A DNA stretch of 64,000 nucleotides, taken from positions 539,501 to 603,500 of the forward strand of contig NC_033565.1 of the NCBI RefSeq assembly GCF_001680005.1, written 5' to 3'. Each line of letters starts with the position of its first letter. Position 1 is the first letter of the stretch. The DNA is from Plasmodium coatneyi. Its lineage: Eukaryota; Apicomplexa; Aconoidasida; Haemosporida; Plasmodiidae. Made by a program: the position numbers and the translations under genes. The notes beneath the pieces were generated by a model that was not told where the DNA came from, searched no databases, and saw only the letters and a list, made by a program, of their open reading frames with translations. This document shows positions 1-12,738 of this stretch, piece after piece.

Positions 1-3000
1 AGATGTAAAGGATACAAAACGTAAGATGTAAGAGAATGCCTGGAAAAAACAAAAGAAAGTAAGAAGGATAAACTGACTTACAGTTGCGTAAGTACATAAA
101 ATATTGTATAATAAAAAAAAATAAATAATTTATTTGGAGATTTTCATATCTCACATATTATAAATGGGAATAACGGTGTCAAAAAAAAAAGGTAAAAAAA
201 TGTAAACAAGGAAGTAATATTATATATATTACGATGACAAAAGAACATATTTAGGGGTATTTTTCTTTTTTTCTATTTTTATCCTTAAGAAAAGGCACCT
301 TGCAAGTTACACTCGGTAAATATATGTACGTACGTAACTTTTGTATTCCCGTACGCAAGTGCGATATGAGTAAAATACATATTTTTTTCCAAGTTTATTT
401 TCGCGCTTTCTGTATGTATGATGAGATACGCTTATATAGTGTAAACAAGCTCACGTAATATATAATATTATATTCCATTATGGTGCCGCTCGTGGCGGTT
501 TCTTCTCTGTGGCTTTTTATGCGCTATATACCTCCTTGTATGCTTTTGTAGTTTTGTTTCATTTGGGGCAGAAGGAAGCGAGCGTTTCAACAAGAAAAAA
601 AAGAAAAAAAAATTGCCTTTTAGAGCATTTCCACAGGCTTTAACAGAGTTACGTATAAGTGGGATGAAAAAAAGGGCATATTTTTTCGTTTTTTTTTAAG
701 CAACATTTCCGCATACCATTCAATATGACGGAGTATTTTATCACTTTGCTTGCGCTGTATTTATTACATTTTTTTATGTACATTTTTTTGTTTTTTTTTC
801 CCTTTTCTTTTTGGCTTTTTCCTTAACCCATTCTCATATGTTCATTTATCCCACTGTACCCTTTTGTGAGCACCTTGCCCCCGTGGCCAAAAAAAATCGC
901 ACCACTTATACGATGGGGCGATGGTGGGCATAAATAAAATATGCGATAAAAATTTGGCCGTACCACGGCTGTATCGTTTGGGTAAAATACTTTTATTAAA
1001 GGCGCCCCTTCCTTTTTGCAACCATTTTGGGTACAGTAAATATATGGGCGGCGTAAATACGTATGCCACATATATGCCTTCTGCATGTAAAGGATACATA
1101 TGATTATTCAAATGCATATGTATGCGACCGTACGTACCTTATATATGTGCGTGCATGTACAATAGTGGGGATAAGTTGTTGCGCGCACAAATACGCGTAC
1201 ATATTCAGGCGGCCTACGGTTTGCTGCTACGGATTAGCTAGAAATGAATAAGCAGAAGCATACATATGTACGTGCGGTATATATTATATGCATTTGCGAA
1301 TGTAAGTGGATTCACTACCTGTTTACTGTAATCAGGCTCATCCTTGGCTCACCGCCTTTGTTCCAACGCATACGCAGTTTTGGCTACTCCCCCTCTTCAG
1401 TGAATGTAAACAAAATGCCTATTTCGCATGTGCATGCATATTTATTCCACACGTATAAGTATGAACACATAAAAATGGCACTATTTTAAAGGGGCATAAT
1501 TAAAGGGGTGTATAACGGGACTGCGCAGTTGTAGGACAAAGTGAAATTTTCACACGAACAGTTTTCCCTTCGATTGTTTTTATTTTTTTTTAAAGTAAAA
1601 TGTACACCCCGTAAAAGATTCGCATTTTTATTTTTCCCCCGTTGGTGTGTTTATACAAATTAACATGCAGTTATCCGTTCGTTCTTTTTCTTTTTTTTCT
1701 TCGCAAAATGGATATGATTTATCCTTTTGCTCGAAAAAATAATACCCGTCATACGGTTGGAAGAGCTATATTTTACACTATCATACCCACATTTGTTTAA
1801 AAGGGTTGCAAAAAAAAAAAAATGTGTTCCTTTTCTTTGGTTTCTTTTTAAAGGAAATGCAAAAGGAATATATGTACACCTGTTTTTCGATCGAAATAGA
1901 AATTGCTTCATATATGCTATGTTTTACACGAGTTTTTTTGGATTCCTTTTTTTTCTGGGCGTGCCAGAGAATTCCCTTTTTGCTTACTGAACAATATGTA
2001 CTAAAAAGAACACGCTGGAGTTGAACGGATGCATGTCATACAGCCGCACCCATAGTAAACACATACAAGTTGCAAACGCGCATAAGCACACAGGTAACGT
2101 AGTTATGGAGGCTCCATTTTTCAGGGATGTACACTAATTACGCTGTTATTTTGCCCATTGGGCAGCGTCACGAAATGTGTGTTTTCTTCTCGCTGCTAGG
2201 GCATGCAAAAGAGACGATATCAGGAGGGCATACTATGTGGGTAACAACAAGGGGACAGGTTGGAATAACTGCGTTGATAACTGTGGTGGAAGAGCATTCG
2301 GCATACATTCGTAGCTTACGCATGTATATTTTCAGATAGCACTATTTTATCACAACTGTTAGCTCATTTCAAACCATCTGCGCATACCTATATGGGCCAA
2401 AGAGAATCGCACAATTTGCCTGAGCGATTACGGGTGCTGTGTAAAAGGGGTATTTATATGTGCTATGAAAGTGTGGGTAAAACTTTATAACTACTTTCAA
2501 TCATTTTTTTTCCGCTTTATTTTTTCTTCTTTCAAGTGCCACCCATTTGGAGGCACAAACCGTTGAAGGGAAAAGACAACAAAGTGGTGTCGAATGCAAC
2601 AATGCCCCTTGGCCAATCACATGTGCATACGCATATTTTATGCTGCGCAAGGTGTTTGCTTGCGCGAATTGGTTCACCCATTTTATTGGAACAGTCGTTT
2701 TCCGCATTTGTGTTTATGCCTGGTTGAGTGCGCCTCAGCATATGTTGCTATGCCTTCTAAACGCACGTATCTACTCGCCCCCATTTTTTAACCTCCTTTT
2801 TAATTTCTCTACTTTGGCATTCTTTGCCAATCGGAACTGTTATTGCGCATTAACATGGGTGGGCATAGAAAAGAGGAAAATTAAGCGCCGCTATACTCCG
2901 CGTGTTACACCATGAAGATGGCAAGTGAAGATGTGCTTGTATACCATTCGATGAATACTGCGGAAATGCATTTCCTTTTTCCTTTTTTTTTTCTTTTTTT

Positions 3001-3872
3001 TTTGTTCGAGCTAATCGAGACTAAATGTGAAAAAAATTGAGTCGAACGAAACACATCACGTGTCGTTGAATCTCAAACTTTGCTTGGAAAAAGGTGGAGA
3101 ATTACAAGGTTATTTTTTTCTTTTTCCTTCATGTGTTTAAAATGGTTTTAAGTGAATTTCCATTCACCTACACAATGTGATGTGGTCCTCCGTGCGTGTA
3201 TTGCATAGGTATGTTCCATGGGTAAACTGCACGCGTAGGAATTTTTTATGTATTATGCGCATATGTACCTGGCTCCGCACCCCTGTACAATTTCCGCATT
3301 TAAGCCACTTGTGCCATTTTTCTAAGTACACGCACATACCATTTGACATATCCCTTGACGCATCGAAATCGCATCTTTTTTTTCCTCTTCTTCCTGAACC
3401 TTGTCACTTTAGAAATGGGTGAAGGGAACCCAAAAATTGTGCATTAAAAATTTTTTATCTTAACCGCTTTTTTTTTTTTTTTTTTTTTTTAATTCCAGTT
3501 GTTAAACCTTAGGAGGTATTCAAATAGAGTAGTATATAAAAAATATTATACTTTTCAGTTATTTATTTATTCATCCCTCGCTTTCTTTTACTTTTATTTA
3601 TTATTTTTTTTTTTTCCTCTTTAAATTATGTGAATATTTACTTTTAAGAGTTTAACCAAATAAGCATGTGTTAAATATAAGAGCAGCAAATGTTTTGAGC
3701 TGTTTAGTTTTCACTTTTCTTTTTATGCATGATGATTTGCTTTAGTCTTTATTATCCTTCTTCATTTTTTTCTTTCATATAAAATAAATGAAAGAAAAAA
3801 AAAGAGTGTATATTTATTCCTACCGAACTGATAAACCTTCGTATACAAATAGAATATATAAGATTGTGAAAT
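1..3872. other. Intergenic region, no gene supported
   Basis: This stretch is A+T-rich with many poly(A)/poly(T) runs, short TATG/CATA-rich segments and a 19-base T run near 3470. The open frames in it are short (at most about 120 codons), low in complexity, and lack paired splice signals. It probably holds the 5' flank and promoter of the MerC-type gene at 3873 and the flank of a neighbour outside the window. I see no RNA gene. Confidence 0.6.
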
Positions 3873-4881
3873 ATGAAGGACCGCGTGAAGAGGTAGAATG
3901 CTAAAAGGATTACAAATCCGTTATTGAGTGTTTTTTTTTTTTTTTTTTTTTTTTTTTCCGTTTCAGCCCTCACGTACGCATACACGACTGAGTGTACGTG
4001 TTCGCCGTAAGGTATTAATAACATTCTCCCCTTTTCCATTTTCACCCTCATCGCAGGATATACATTTACATAAAGTCAAATTTGAACAATATATCGAACA
4101 TAGCAAGTATAATATGCCTCCTCGATTGTGCTTTAATTCCGGTCATCACTGTCCTGATTTCTATCTTTGATGTGGTGAAGGGTTCTCAGGATGGCCACGC
4201 TAATGCGGGAGATCACGACCACGGCCATGACCACAGCCATGACCACGGAAATGGGTGGCACGAAATAGTAGAGAGGGTACCCTAACGTATGCAAACGGCA
4301 TGTATGCAATCGCTCAAATGTGTACATGTGTCTACCCAATTGTGTAGCACCACACATTTGCGCGTTCTTCTTCCCTTTTTCAGGTTGCGCTATATGTGAT
4401 GACGCCGATAATATCATTCACAACCATTTACAACTTCGTTCAACTGAAGAACATCTCCCTGCTGCTTATGACGCTGGTGGGAATTACATTGTTTATTCTG
4501 TCGCACGCGCATATTCCGGTCAGCAACCCAAATGTAATGAGTTTTTTAAAAAAAGTGCACATGCCAATGGCAATATTAGCGGCAGTTATTTTAATAAGCA
4601 CAAATTATGCAGCGCACAAACTTTTAAAGGCGAAAAACTTAGATCGGTGTTGTAAACACAAAAAAATACCGAATCATTGCGATGAACAGTCGTGCAAAGA
4701 GCACCATTCTTGCCAGCATCACCATCATCATCACCACCACCAGCATGACATAGAAATGAATGGGAATAACTACGATATGCAGAATAGCACAGGCAGCAGT
4801 GATAAGGCGGCCAACTTTGAAAAGTATTATAATATTGGATTTCAGCAGAATGGTGATCACGAATTAGTTAGATTTTTGTGA
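3873..4881 (+). CDS. MerC-domain-like metal membrane protein, 3 exons, 245 aa
   Basis: The model is exons 3873-3892, 4057-4276 and 4384-4881; both introns have GT..AG ends and keep the frame. The protein has about four membrane segments (roughly 20-45, 80-100, 103-122, 133-155). The first contains ICLLDCALIP, with Cys27 and Cys31 three residues apart and a following Pro, as in the first helix of MerC mercuric transport proteins. A His/Asp-rich loop (about 53-75) precedes the second helix. The C-terminal tail is Cys/His-rich and contains a run of eight His. MerC proteins carry metal ions across membranes; in a parasite Zn, Cu or Fe is more likely than Hg, but that is inference. The gene points toward the NRAMP-type transporter at 6701-8836, so two metal transport genes are convergent neighbours. 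The 20-base first exon is the weakest part. The family call rests on pattern only. Confidence 0.7.
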
Positions 4882-6700
4882 AGCCGAAATGGTGTAAAGG
4901 GAAGAAACCACATCGTTACTATGATGAGCGTGTAATCTTCTCATGGTAATGCATAATCCGTTCAGACAAACGAAATAATATGAGAAGATATATATATTTT
5001 TTTTTTTGATGTAAAATTAGCTGTAAAATGAATGATACAACAAGCATTGTGCGAGAGTATTCATTTCCTTTTCAGTAAAATTTTAAAATTGCAATTAATT
5101 TTTTTTTTTAAATATAAAATGCTTGACGCATTTTATTGTATAATAATTAGTTCCTTTATTTTTTATGTTTCATCTTGTGTTGTTACTTCTGCGCATGTGC
5201 CGACTGTGTGTCCATGTTTGTGCGTCTGTATACTTGTGCGTGGGTATGTACGTACATTTGTGGGCACACACACACGCAGGCAGAAAAAATTTATATAATA
5301 AAATAAAAAAGAAGAGATTGATCTTGGTGCCCCCACTAAATCACACTTCTTCCCCCCCTTTGTATATTTCCGTATTTTTTAAAGTAACTGCGAGAAATAT
5401 CTCGCTTTTTTTTTTTTTTACATCTGCTTTAAATACCTACCGCCGTTGTGTTGTTTTATTTATTTATTTACATTTTTTTTTTTGACACAACTATATAACA
5501 TATTCACGAGTCTTTTTCCACGCTAAAATATCATCTTAAAAAAAATGAAAAAAAAAAACGTATGTGTGTAAATGCGAACACGTATACACATGCATATGTA
5601 ATATTAAGCTTTTTTAAATCCTCTTAACCGTATTTAAGCAGAGTTTTCTAAACGTAAAAAAAAAAAAAAAAAAAAAAAGGAATTTTTCTTCCAAACGTTG
5701 AGACAGAGCGGCATTATCAGAAGCTATACATTTTGATCTACCAAATGGCAATACAGATGAGAGGGAGGCGCATGCAGAAAAAAAAGAGTGCCCCTCCTTC
5801 GCTATGTTGCCTAACCAACTGCAAGGATTAATGTTTTTAGCGGAGAAAAGTCATGTTAGATTTGTATGCCGAATGAGTAATAAAACATGGTGTCTCGCCT
5901 GAGGAGGCAGCACTTGTGTTCGCTCCCTGCAGAGGCCCAACCGAAAAGGCGAAGAGGACATACGTCTAGCTCCATTACGTTGTGTATTTGTTGCGCATAT
6001 GTCTAGGCGAAATGGTTAAAACAGAGAAAAACTTCACAGAGTTACCCAAAACATATTAAAAAGTGTAAGCGCAACCTCCGTATCAAAGGGGATGAGGTTG
6101 TTGTCCATCTATAAGAATGCTATCCGATACCACTCACCCATTTTTGCAATCCCCTCAATTTGAAAAATACGAATCGGTGAGGTAATTATTTAATAAATGT
6201 CATACGGATAGAATTTTAAAGTTACAATTACGAATGTTGGTTCAAGAAAAAATATAAGTTTTACATGGAGGAGGTGGAAAAAATAAAAAAATGAATAAAA
6301 GGAGTATACATTAAAAGGTGAAAAAAGGGCATGAAGAAAGGTGAAAGGTCGGTTTTTTAAAAGCATAGGCGGTGTTAAGGTAAGAGTGAGGTGCCTCTGC
6401 AACGGCTTGGCAGCCGCTACAGGGGTAAGAGTGGGAGATGGGATAATACATTGCTGGGCCGTGCTCGTACATAGCAACATACGTAGATATGCTATACGAA
6501 CAGGTGGTGCTACGAATAAAGATACGGAGGTGGACGGGCGTCCCGGGAATGGAAAGCTGGGAAAGGGTGGTACTCCCTCGATCCGCGTGCATAAACGTAA
6601 ACACACAACAATATGCACACACAATGATGCACACAATGGTATACACACAGTAGTATCCACACAAATGTGTACACACTGACGATCTGGCTGGCTGGCTGGC
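4882..6700. other. Convergent intergenic region between MerC-like and DMT1 genes
   Basis: This holds the 3' flanks of both flanking genes. It is A/T-rich with several homopolymer runs, including a 22-base A run near 5657 and long T runs near 5410 and 5470. The stretch at about 6600-6690 has CACACAA-type short repeats. I see no gene or RNA structure. Confidence 0.5.
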
Positions 6701-8836
6701 TCACTTCTCCCTTGGGAACGTGCCGCTTGAGCGCAGGCGACAGTAGCTCTTGGTAATAGGCATTTTGAAGAGAAAAACCATGAAGGATAAATAAAGGAGG
6801 GAAAAAAAAATGGCAAAACATACAGAATACATATTGGGCACTTTCTGAAGGAAATCAAAAATTGTTAACATCAGGTTGGCAATAATTATCGAAATAACAA
6901 TAACGAAAACAAAAAATTTGGGATATTTTGTTAAGGCAAATTTTCCTAACACATTTTTATGAATACTAAATCGGTAGAGAGGGACAATGGCCAGAGGGAG
7001 CAGCAACACTTGGATGAGATTAATAAAGTTTGTCAACTGATCAATGCTGTACTTATCGTATAGTAAGAATAAATACAAAATGGAGAAAAGGAAGAAGCGG
7101 AAAGATAGTACTCGTAAAAAGGTGTTAACTTTTTTATTTAAAAATCCTTCGAATACTGACTTGGATGCATATTCGCACATGAAGCTGGAGTTATTTCCAC
7201 TACTTAGCAAACCAAAGGACCATATATACATGGAAATTTTGCCAAACGATTTTTTCATCACTTCGTATGCCGTGAAAAGGTTGTAAGCATCTTTCCTATC
7301 GTGTGCGTTAATATTAACCTCTGCAAAGGTTAGGACAATAATGCAGTTGGTGACACAAGAGAGGAATAGCGAACCGGCCGATTCGACTGTTCCCAATGTG
7401 TTGTACCTTTTTAACATTCTGTCGTTAAATATTACAGCCTTCTTCTTGGACGTTAAATTTGTGTGTAAATAAATTACATGCGAAGATATGATACTACCCA
7501 ACAACGCCATGGCATCAAATCCTTTCCCTTCGGGAATTCTCGGATACAAAATACTGTAAACTACCTCTTTATAATTAATTGGGGTCATAAAAACGTTAAA
7601 AATGAAGCAGACAGCTAGAAATCCAATGAGAACACTTAGGACATTTTCTAAAAGGTTAAGACTTTTATTCTCCAAGAAACTATACACTAATGCTTCTACT
7701 AGGGTGTACAAAATAGCTACCTTGACCGATATCCCAAAAATCAAATTTATAGCTACAAAGGTACCTACAATGGCTTGTATGTGTGCACCCCATATGGCAA
7801 CCTGCACGAAGAAGTACAATAGGTAGGAATACTTTTTATCAAATTCTCTGTAACATATGGATGCCAAATCTAACCCTGTGACATGTCCTAGCTTCATAGA
7901 TAACACTTGGAAAATAAAACCCAAAATATGACCATATGCCAAAATCCACAATAAATGATATCCTGTATAATCCTTCACTAAATTGTTACTATCCCCTGGT
8001 GATCTAATTAACCCTACATTTAAATTGCTACATAAATTTCCTGGGTCCAAATATGCTATTGCTACAATCCATCCAGGGCCAAAATAGTTAAAGCACATTT
8101 TGATTTTTTTCATAAAGGAAAATTTCTTTCCATCGGTGCTTAATTCATCTTCCATAGTATCCGACAGAAAAAATGAATTATTGTACATTTCTTTGTCTCC
8201 ATCTTCTTCATCGGCTAGCTGGTGATCCATTCTATCCTCCAACATGTTATTTAGATGTTTACTTTTTGTCATTCTTTTATTTTTGTAGTTATACATACAG
8301 TCCTCCATTTTGCCTGTTCCACTTTGCATTTCCATAAATTCCTCCTCCTTATATATATCAGTATTTCCTTCCAGGTGCATGCTCGATTGCGTAGACTGTA
8401 ACCTTTTTATATACATACTACGAGCCTTGTCTGGGTCCATATCCATATTTAATACACTGGATTCTTCTTCTTTAAAATTCGTTGAGGTGGCATTACTATT
8501 CATGTTTGAATTGTCGTTATTTATTTTGGAAAAACTGCATACCTCCTTTTCTATAAAATTAAGGTCATACTCATTGTCATGCGTTGATAGATTTACTTCT
8601 CCTCCATTAGTCACCCCTCCCACTGCCGCTGCTGCTTCGTTTTCTTCCCGCCAAGATTTGCTTGTCGCATTCATTCGGTAGCTGTACACGTTGGCTTGGC
8701 CGTTCCTTCCGTATTGGGCATTTCCACTTTGGGAGGACCTATTTCTGCCACTATTTAGGTTAACCCCCCTGCTGTTGTTGCTGCCTTCCCTGCTGCCGAC
8801 ACTCGCACCGCTGTTACTTTTCTGTGAGGGACTCAT
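6701..8836 (-). CDS. DMT1: NRAMP-family divalent metal transporter, single exon, 711 aa
   Basis: NRAMP proteins are proton-coupled importers of Fe2+, Mn2+ and similar ions. About 240 N-terminal residues are polar, Ser/Asn/Glu-rich and presumably cytosolic. They are followed by a hydrophobic core with about eleven membrane segments. The first segment contains the family metal-binding motif Asp264-Pro-Gly-Asn267. The sixth segment contains SSHVIYLHT with His453, at the place of the usual Met-Pro-His motif, so the canonical metal-ligand Met is Ser451 here. The frame is open without introns. The start chosen is the first Met, and a TGA follows the C-terminal FPREK. In P. falciparum the NRAMP gene lies in the same chromosomal block as MDR1, MPP alpha and a DnaJ gene, which fits this order. 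The long low-complexity extension is typical of Plasmodium. Family assignment is firm; substrate is inferred. Confidence 0.93.
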   Translation of the reverse strand: MSPSQKSNSGASVGSREGSNNSRGVNLNSGRNRSSQSGNAQYGRNGQANVYSYRMNATSKSWREENEAAAAVGGVTNGGEVNLSTHDNEYDLNFIEKEVCSFSKINNDNSNMNSNATSTNFKEEESSVLNMDMDPDKARSMYIKRLQSTQSSMHLEGNTDIYKEEEFMEMQSGTGKMEDCMYNYKNKRMTKSKHLNNMLEDRMDHQLADEEDGDKEMYNNSFFLSDTMEDELSTDGKKFSFMKKIKMCFNYFGPGWIVAIAYLDPGNLCSNLNVGLIRSPGDSNNLVKDYTGYHLLWILAYGHILGFIFQVLSMKLGHVTGLDLASICYREFDKKYSYLLYFFVQVAIWGAHIQAIVGTFVAINLIFGISVKVAILYTLVEALVYSFLENKSLNLLENVLSVLIGFLAVCFIFNVFMTPINYKEVVYSILYPRIPEGKGFDAMALLGSIISSHVIYLHTNLTSKKKAVIFNDRMLKRYNTLGTVESAGSLFLSCVTNCIIVLTFAEVNINAHDRKDAYNLFTAYEVMKKSFGKISMYIWSFGLLSSGNNSSFMCEYASKSVFEGFLNKKVNTFLRVLSFRFFLFSILYLFLLYDKYSIDQLTNFINLIQVLLLPLAIVPLYRFSIHKNVLGKFALTKYPKFFVFVIVISIIIANLMLTIFDFLQKVPNMYSVCFAIFFSLLYLSFMVFLFKMPITKSYCRLRSSGTFPREK

Positions 8837-10601
8837 TTGTCAATTATTCAATGATCCTAAAATGGGTTGCAATTTATTCGTGCGGCTACTGCGCTTGATC
8901 CACTTTTGTGCGTCTTCTTATTTATTTCCTCTTCCTTGGGGTAGGTGAAGAAGAAAGACTGCATACGACCGTTCGGGTGAAAGATGCTCCTTGGGTCAAC
9001 CTTCCGGTTGGGTTCCTCTAAACGTGGAATAATAAGCCAAGTTAACTGGCAACCCTATCGAATCAGGCATTGACTCCACAGGGTGCTTCCCACGCACGCT
9101 CCTCAAATGGTATGCTATGTCACCCTGTCCACCGCTTCGCTATATATGCACATAACAGGTATATGTATATATACATACACCGTTACGAAATGGCCATTTG
9201 GGCTTCTGTACCGCTACACGAATGCAATTTGCCCCCCCAACTGCCACTCGCTTCAACTTTAAAAGAAGCAACCAGTGCTACTGTACACTCTGCACCGTAA
9301 AGAGTGTCACTATACAGTGAAGGTTACACTAAATTATACATATATATGGAAGATACAGAAGAACGGTACGCAATTAAAACTAAGCTTCCTGCTACTAATC
9401 AACAATTTCGTATCGTTCTCCTGTTAAATCATAAGTTAAAAAGACTCATCAGGATAATCCATCCAAATGGTCATCCATTGATGTGGAAAAAGGAAGCATG
9501 AAACGAGGAGCAATGTTTGGGGTGCAGAAGTGGTGAATATTTTGTAGACACTTTGTCGGTTATCTGCGTATTGTTTGTGCATTCCGTGGTGGTTTCGCAA
9601 CGATCCTGTAGGCGCTGCTTTTCCCGTTAAAGATGCGATCGTAGCAGAATCAAGTATTGGGGGGGCGAGCAAATGGTCACTCGCAATTTGGCCAATTGCC
9701 TACATGATCAGCTTTGCCTCTCTGGCAACTCGCCCATCTGCAGAACTACTAATCAGTTAATCAGCAAATCGGCTAATCAGCTAATCGGCTAATCAGCTAA
9801 TCGGCTAATCGGCTAGTCCTCCCGAAAAAGTACGGCCATGCATTTCGGAAGGCACTTGGCCGTATACCCTACATATGCGGCCCGTGCTGTTCCCCACGGA
9901 AGGATGGAGAGGGGCATCTACTTTAGCCACGAATGCATACATAATACGTACGTGCATATAAGCATATAATCATGCACATAGGCTAATATACATAACATGT
10001 TGTGGCAAATTTAATTAGAAATAAAGTATTCATTCGAAAGGGGCATTAAATGAATAGAGGGGTGTACAAAAACCTACCATTCGTTCGGGGAATCAAAAAG
10101 GAAATAAAAAAAGAAGAATCAATAGAAGAAATTAAGAAGATAAAAATACGCAGCTACATTCTCATACATCCACTAAAGTGATCGGGCAACGGCGAGCATT
10201 ATACAATTTCATACAATAAACATGGTGATATATGTACATAAGGCAGATATATATGCAGGAGGAGTAATGGGTTTATACATTCAGTAGAGCAAAAAAAAAA
10301 ATATTGCAATAATTACTTAAGGTGAGGATGAATTTTGAAACGTTTAGCTTCACATTCAGATGAGAGAGAGCCTTCCCAGAAGCAAAAACGAAGTAATTTT
10401 TATCGTGCTTAATTTTATGCATAAAAAAAAAAAAAGAATTCAATACTAAATCATTATTTATTTCTCACTCTTTATCATTAATTATTTTAAACTCCAAAAA
10501 ATGAAAAAAATATATATTAAATATTTCCATCAAATTCGTTCAATACATGTATTTATATATATGCAATGCAAGAATATACATATAACCGTCATGGAATTCT
10601 A

Positions 10602-10633
<32 letters not shown>

Positions 10634-12204
10634 TACCTTTCTTGGTGCTCCTAAAGCGTATAATTACCGTTACATGTGAATGATGACGCGTACATATGTA
10701 AACGCTAATAATTCTATGTGTATTTTTTTTTTCTCTTTCAATTATTGCTAAAATTTAATTAGCACAAATTGAAAGAGAAAAAAAAAAAAAATGAAGATGG
10801 GATTGTTTATTATAATTGCGTAAATTATGATTATATGGAATTCTAAAAATTGTAAAACAGGCGAATGGGCGAAGACGGTAAAATAAAACGATATGGGCGA
10901 AATAAAATTATCCTCCCTCGCAAGTTGGCAAAAACTAATGTAGTAAAGTGCCAATGCCCACGTGGAGAGGCGGCTAAAACGCAGATATGCCAAATGGCAA
11001 TCTCGCCAAGTGCCCAATTACGAACTAAGCCCGCTCATGCGAAAGCATACGCCCAGTTATACCTCAGGCATAGGGAAGCCGTCTATCACGCATATGCAAA
11101 TGCACAAACGTATGCAGGTGGACCTCTACGTATGGAAGTACATACATATATATGTACAAAACGAAAAGGGAGATCAATTTTATTCTTGCTGATGGGTTGA
11201 CCCCCGCATTAACGATGAGGGCACGCATATGATACGTGGGTGTAGACTTACGAAAAGGCACAATCTTCGGCCTTACTGCAATAAGCAAGCGTAGCAATGC
11301 TTATGTGGCGAAAAAATCTGGAGCGTTCGCTTAACGGTAGGGGTGAAATGCTTGTTGGTTCAAATGAATAGTAGAGGCAGCCGAGGTGTGACGTGGAAAG
11401 GTGAAGCTTACAGGTGGTGGTGTATGGTGAGGAAATTAACAGGTTGGAAGGGTTAACAGGCCAAAGGGGGAAAATGCGTTAAACAATAAGTTGATGGGGA
11501 TAAAGATGATAAGCAAAAACATGGTAGGAGGTAGTATGAGTGGAAAAAGTTGAAAAGCAAAAACGTTAAAGGGGCAAAAAAGGAAAAAAACTAAAATGGA
11601 AAACGGTCGAAGCGGCAAAAGGGTAAAAACGCCAAAGTGTCCTTCTTTCCGTAGAACTGCAAATTTCTCCCTCGACACATTACACGAAGGTCAAATAAAA
11701 AAAAATATATATATAATAATGGGGCTGCCTTCTCAGTTCTGCAGTTTCCCCGTTTGGCCTTTCTGAGCTTTGCAATTGTGCTACTAGCACGCTTTAAAAA
11801 AAATGTGTAACCTTTAAACACGTTCTTCACTTTTACGTACCTCTACATATTTTTGACAAAAATGAATGGATGTGCATGTAAGATAGCTTTATTAAAAAAA
11901 GGAAGAAAAAAAATAGGCATGAGTATTTTTTTTTCTTAAATTATACGTGTGGCGTAAATTTTATACCTTCGACACATAGCGGAGTGAGTTCAAGTCCACA
12001 TCCGGTGAAAAGCGGAACCCATTCCTCTCCCCCTTGGTGACCGAAAGAACCGTACGCTGTGTGTTAGCAGAAATGCATGCACTTGCAATCTGTGGTTACG
12101 GGGGGATCCTGTTCCATGCGGCACGCCGACAGGGGCATATAGCACCATGACTGACATGCTCGTATTGGCGAACCACCTACCATTAAAAAAAGAAACAGGA
12201 GCAA
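8837..12204. other. Long intergenic region upstream of DMT1
   Basis: No open frame here has convincing codon use or phase-matched splice signals. It contains poly(A) and poly(T) runs near 10420, 10605, 10722 and 10780, a short tandem repeat at 9751-9814, and TATG/CATA-rich patches. It should include the promoter and 5' leader of the minus-strand DMT1 gene. Confidence 0.5.
9751..9814. repeat. Short tandem repeat, 8-9-base units of the type GGCTAATCA
   Basis: The units AATCAGCT and AATCGGCT alternate about seven times. It lies upstream of the DMT1 gene in noncoding DNA. No function is visible. Confidence 0.8.
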
Positions 12205-12738
12205 ATGCTCCAGCTCACAGTGGGTATGATTTCACGTGAATACAATTTTAAACCTTTTATTCCTCAGAGTGATGATAAATTGTGTGCACTTAATTACGTA
12301 CGCTTGGGGGAGTTCCCATTTGGGAATATGTGCAGTTCTATTTTTGAATGTCGTTGGGCTAGGCATATGTACACATGTATTGGGGTGATGGGGATGGGTC
12401 CCTAACTCTTCTCTTTTGTGGCTTTCCCCCTTTTTGCTGCAACGGCATAATTGCGCAAACAGGGTAAATACAAATGCGCCCCTTTGACCTTTGTCACATT
12501 GGAAGAAATTGACTGGCCAATCGGAGAAGAATATTTCCCCCAAAAGGTTCACCCCGAGGAATTTCCAAACGGTCAAAAGGAAGCACAACAAAATGGGTCA
12601 TTCTGCAGGCTGTCTGTCCATTTTTCTTTTTCTCTTTTTTTTTTTTTTCTTCCCCTTTTGGTACAAAATATCGTTCATTTCTTTTTAAATATCGCAAAAA
12701 AAGGTGGCATGAAAAAAAAAAAATATATGTGCAAGTAG
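12205..12738 (+). CDS. Possible two-exon small protein, about 122 aa
   Basis: A possible model joins 12205-12297 to 12463-12738 across a GTACGC..CAG intron in phase 0. The middle of the second exon (KCAPLTFVTLEEIDWPIGEE and following) has balanced, charged composition unlike the surrounding noncoding DNA, which is why I list it. After that the frame runs into poly(T)-encoded Phe and a Lys-rich end, so the true 3' end is probably spliced or earlier. I recognise no family. An antisense frame of similar length overlaps it. Confidence 0.28.

Noticed and set aside
6190..6858. 222-codon minus-strand frame overlapping the 3' end of DMT1
   Set aside because: It overlaps the well-supported DMT1 coding end in another frame and reads through CACACA-type repeats and A/T runs.
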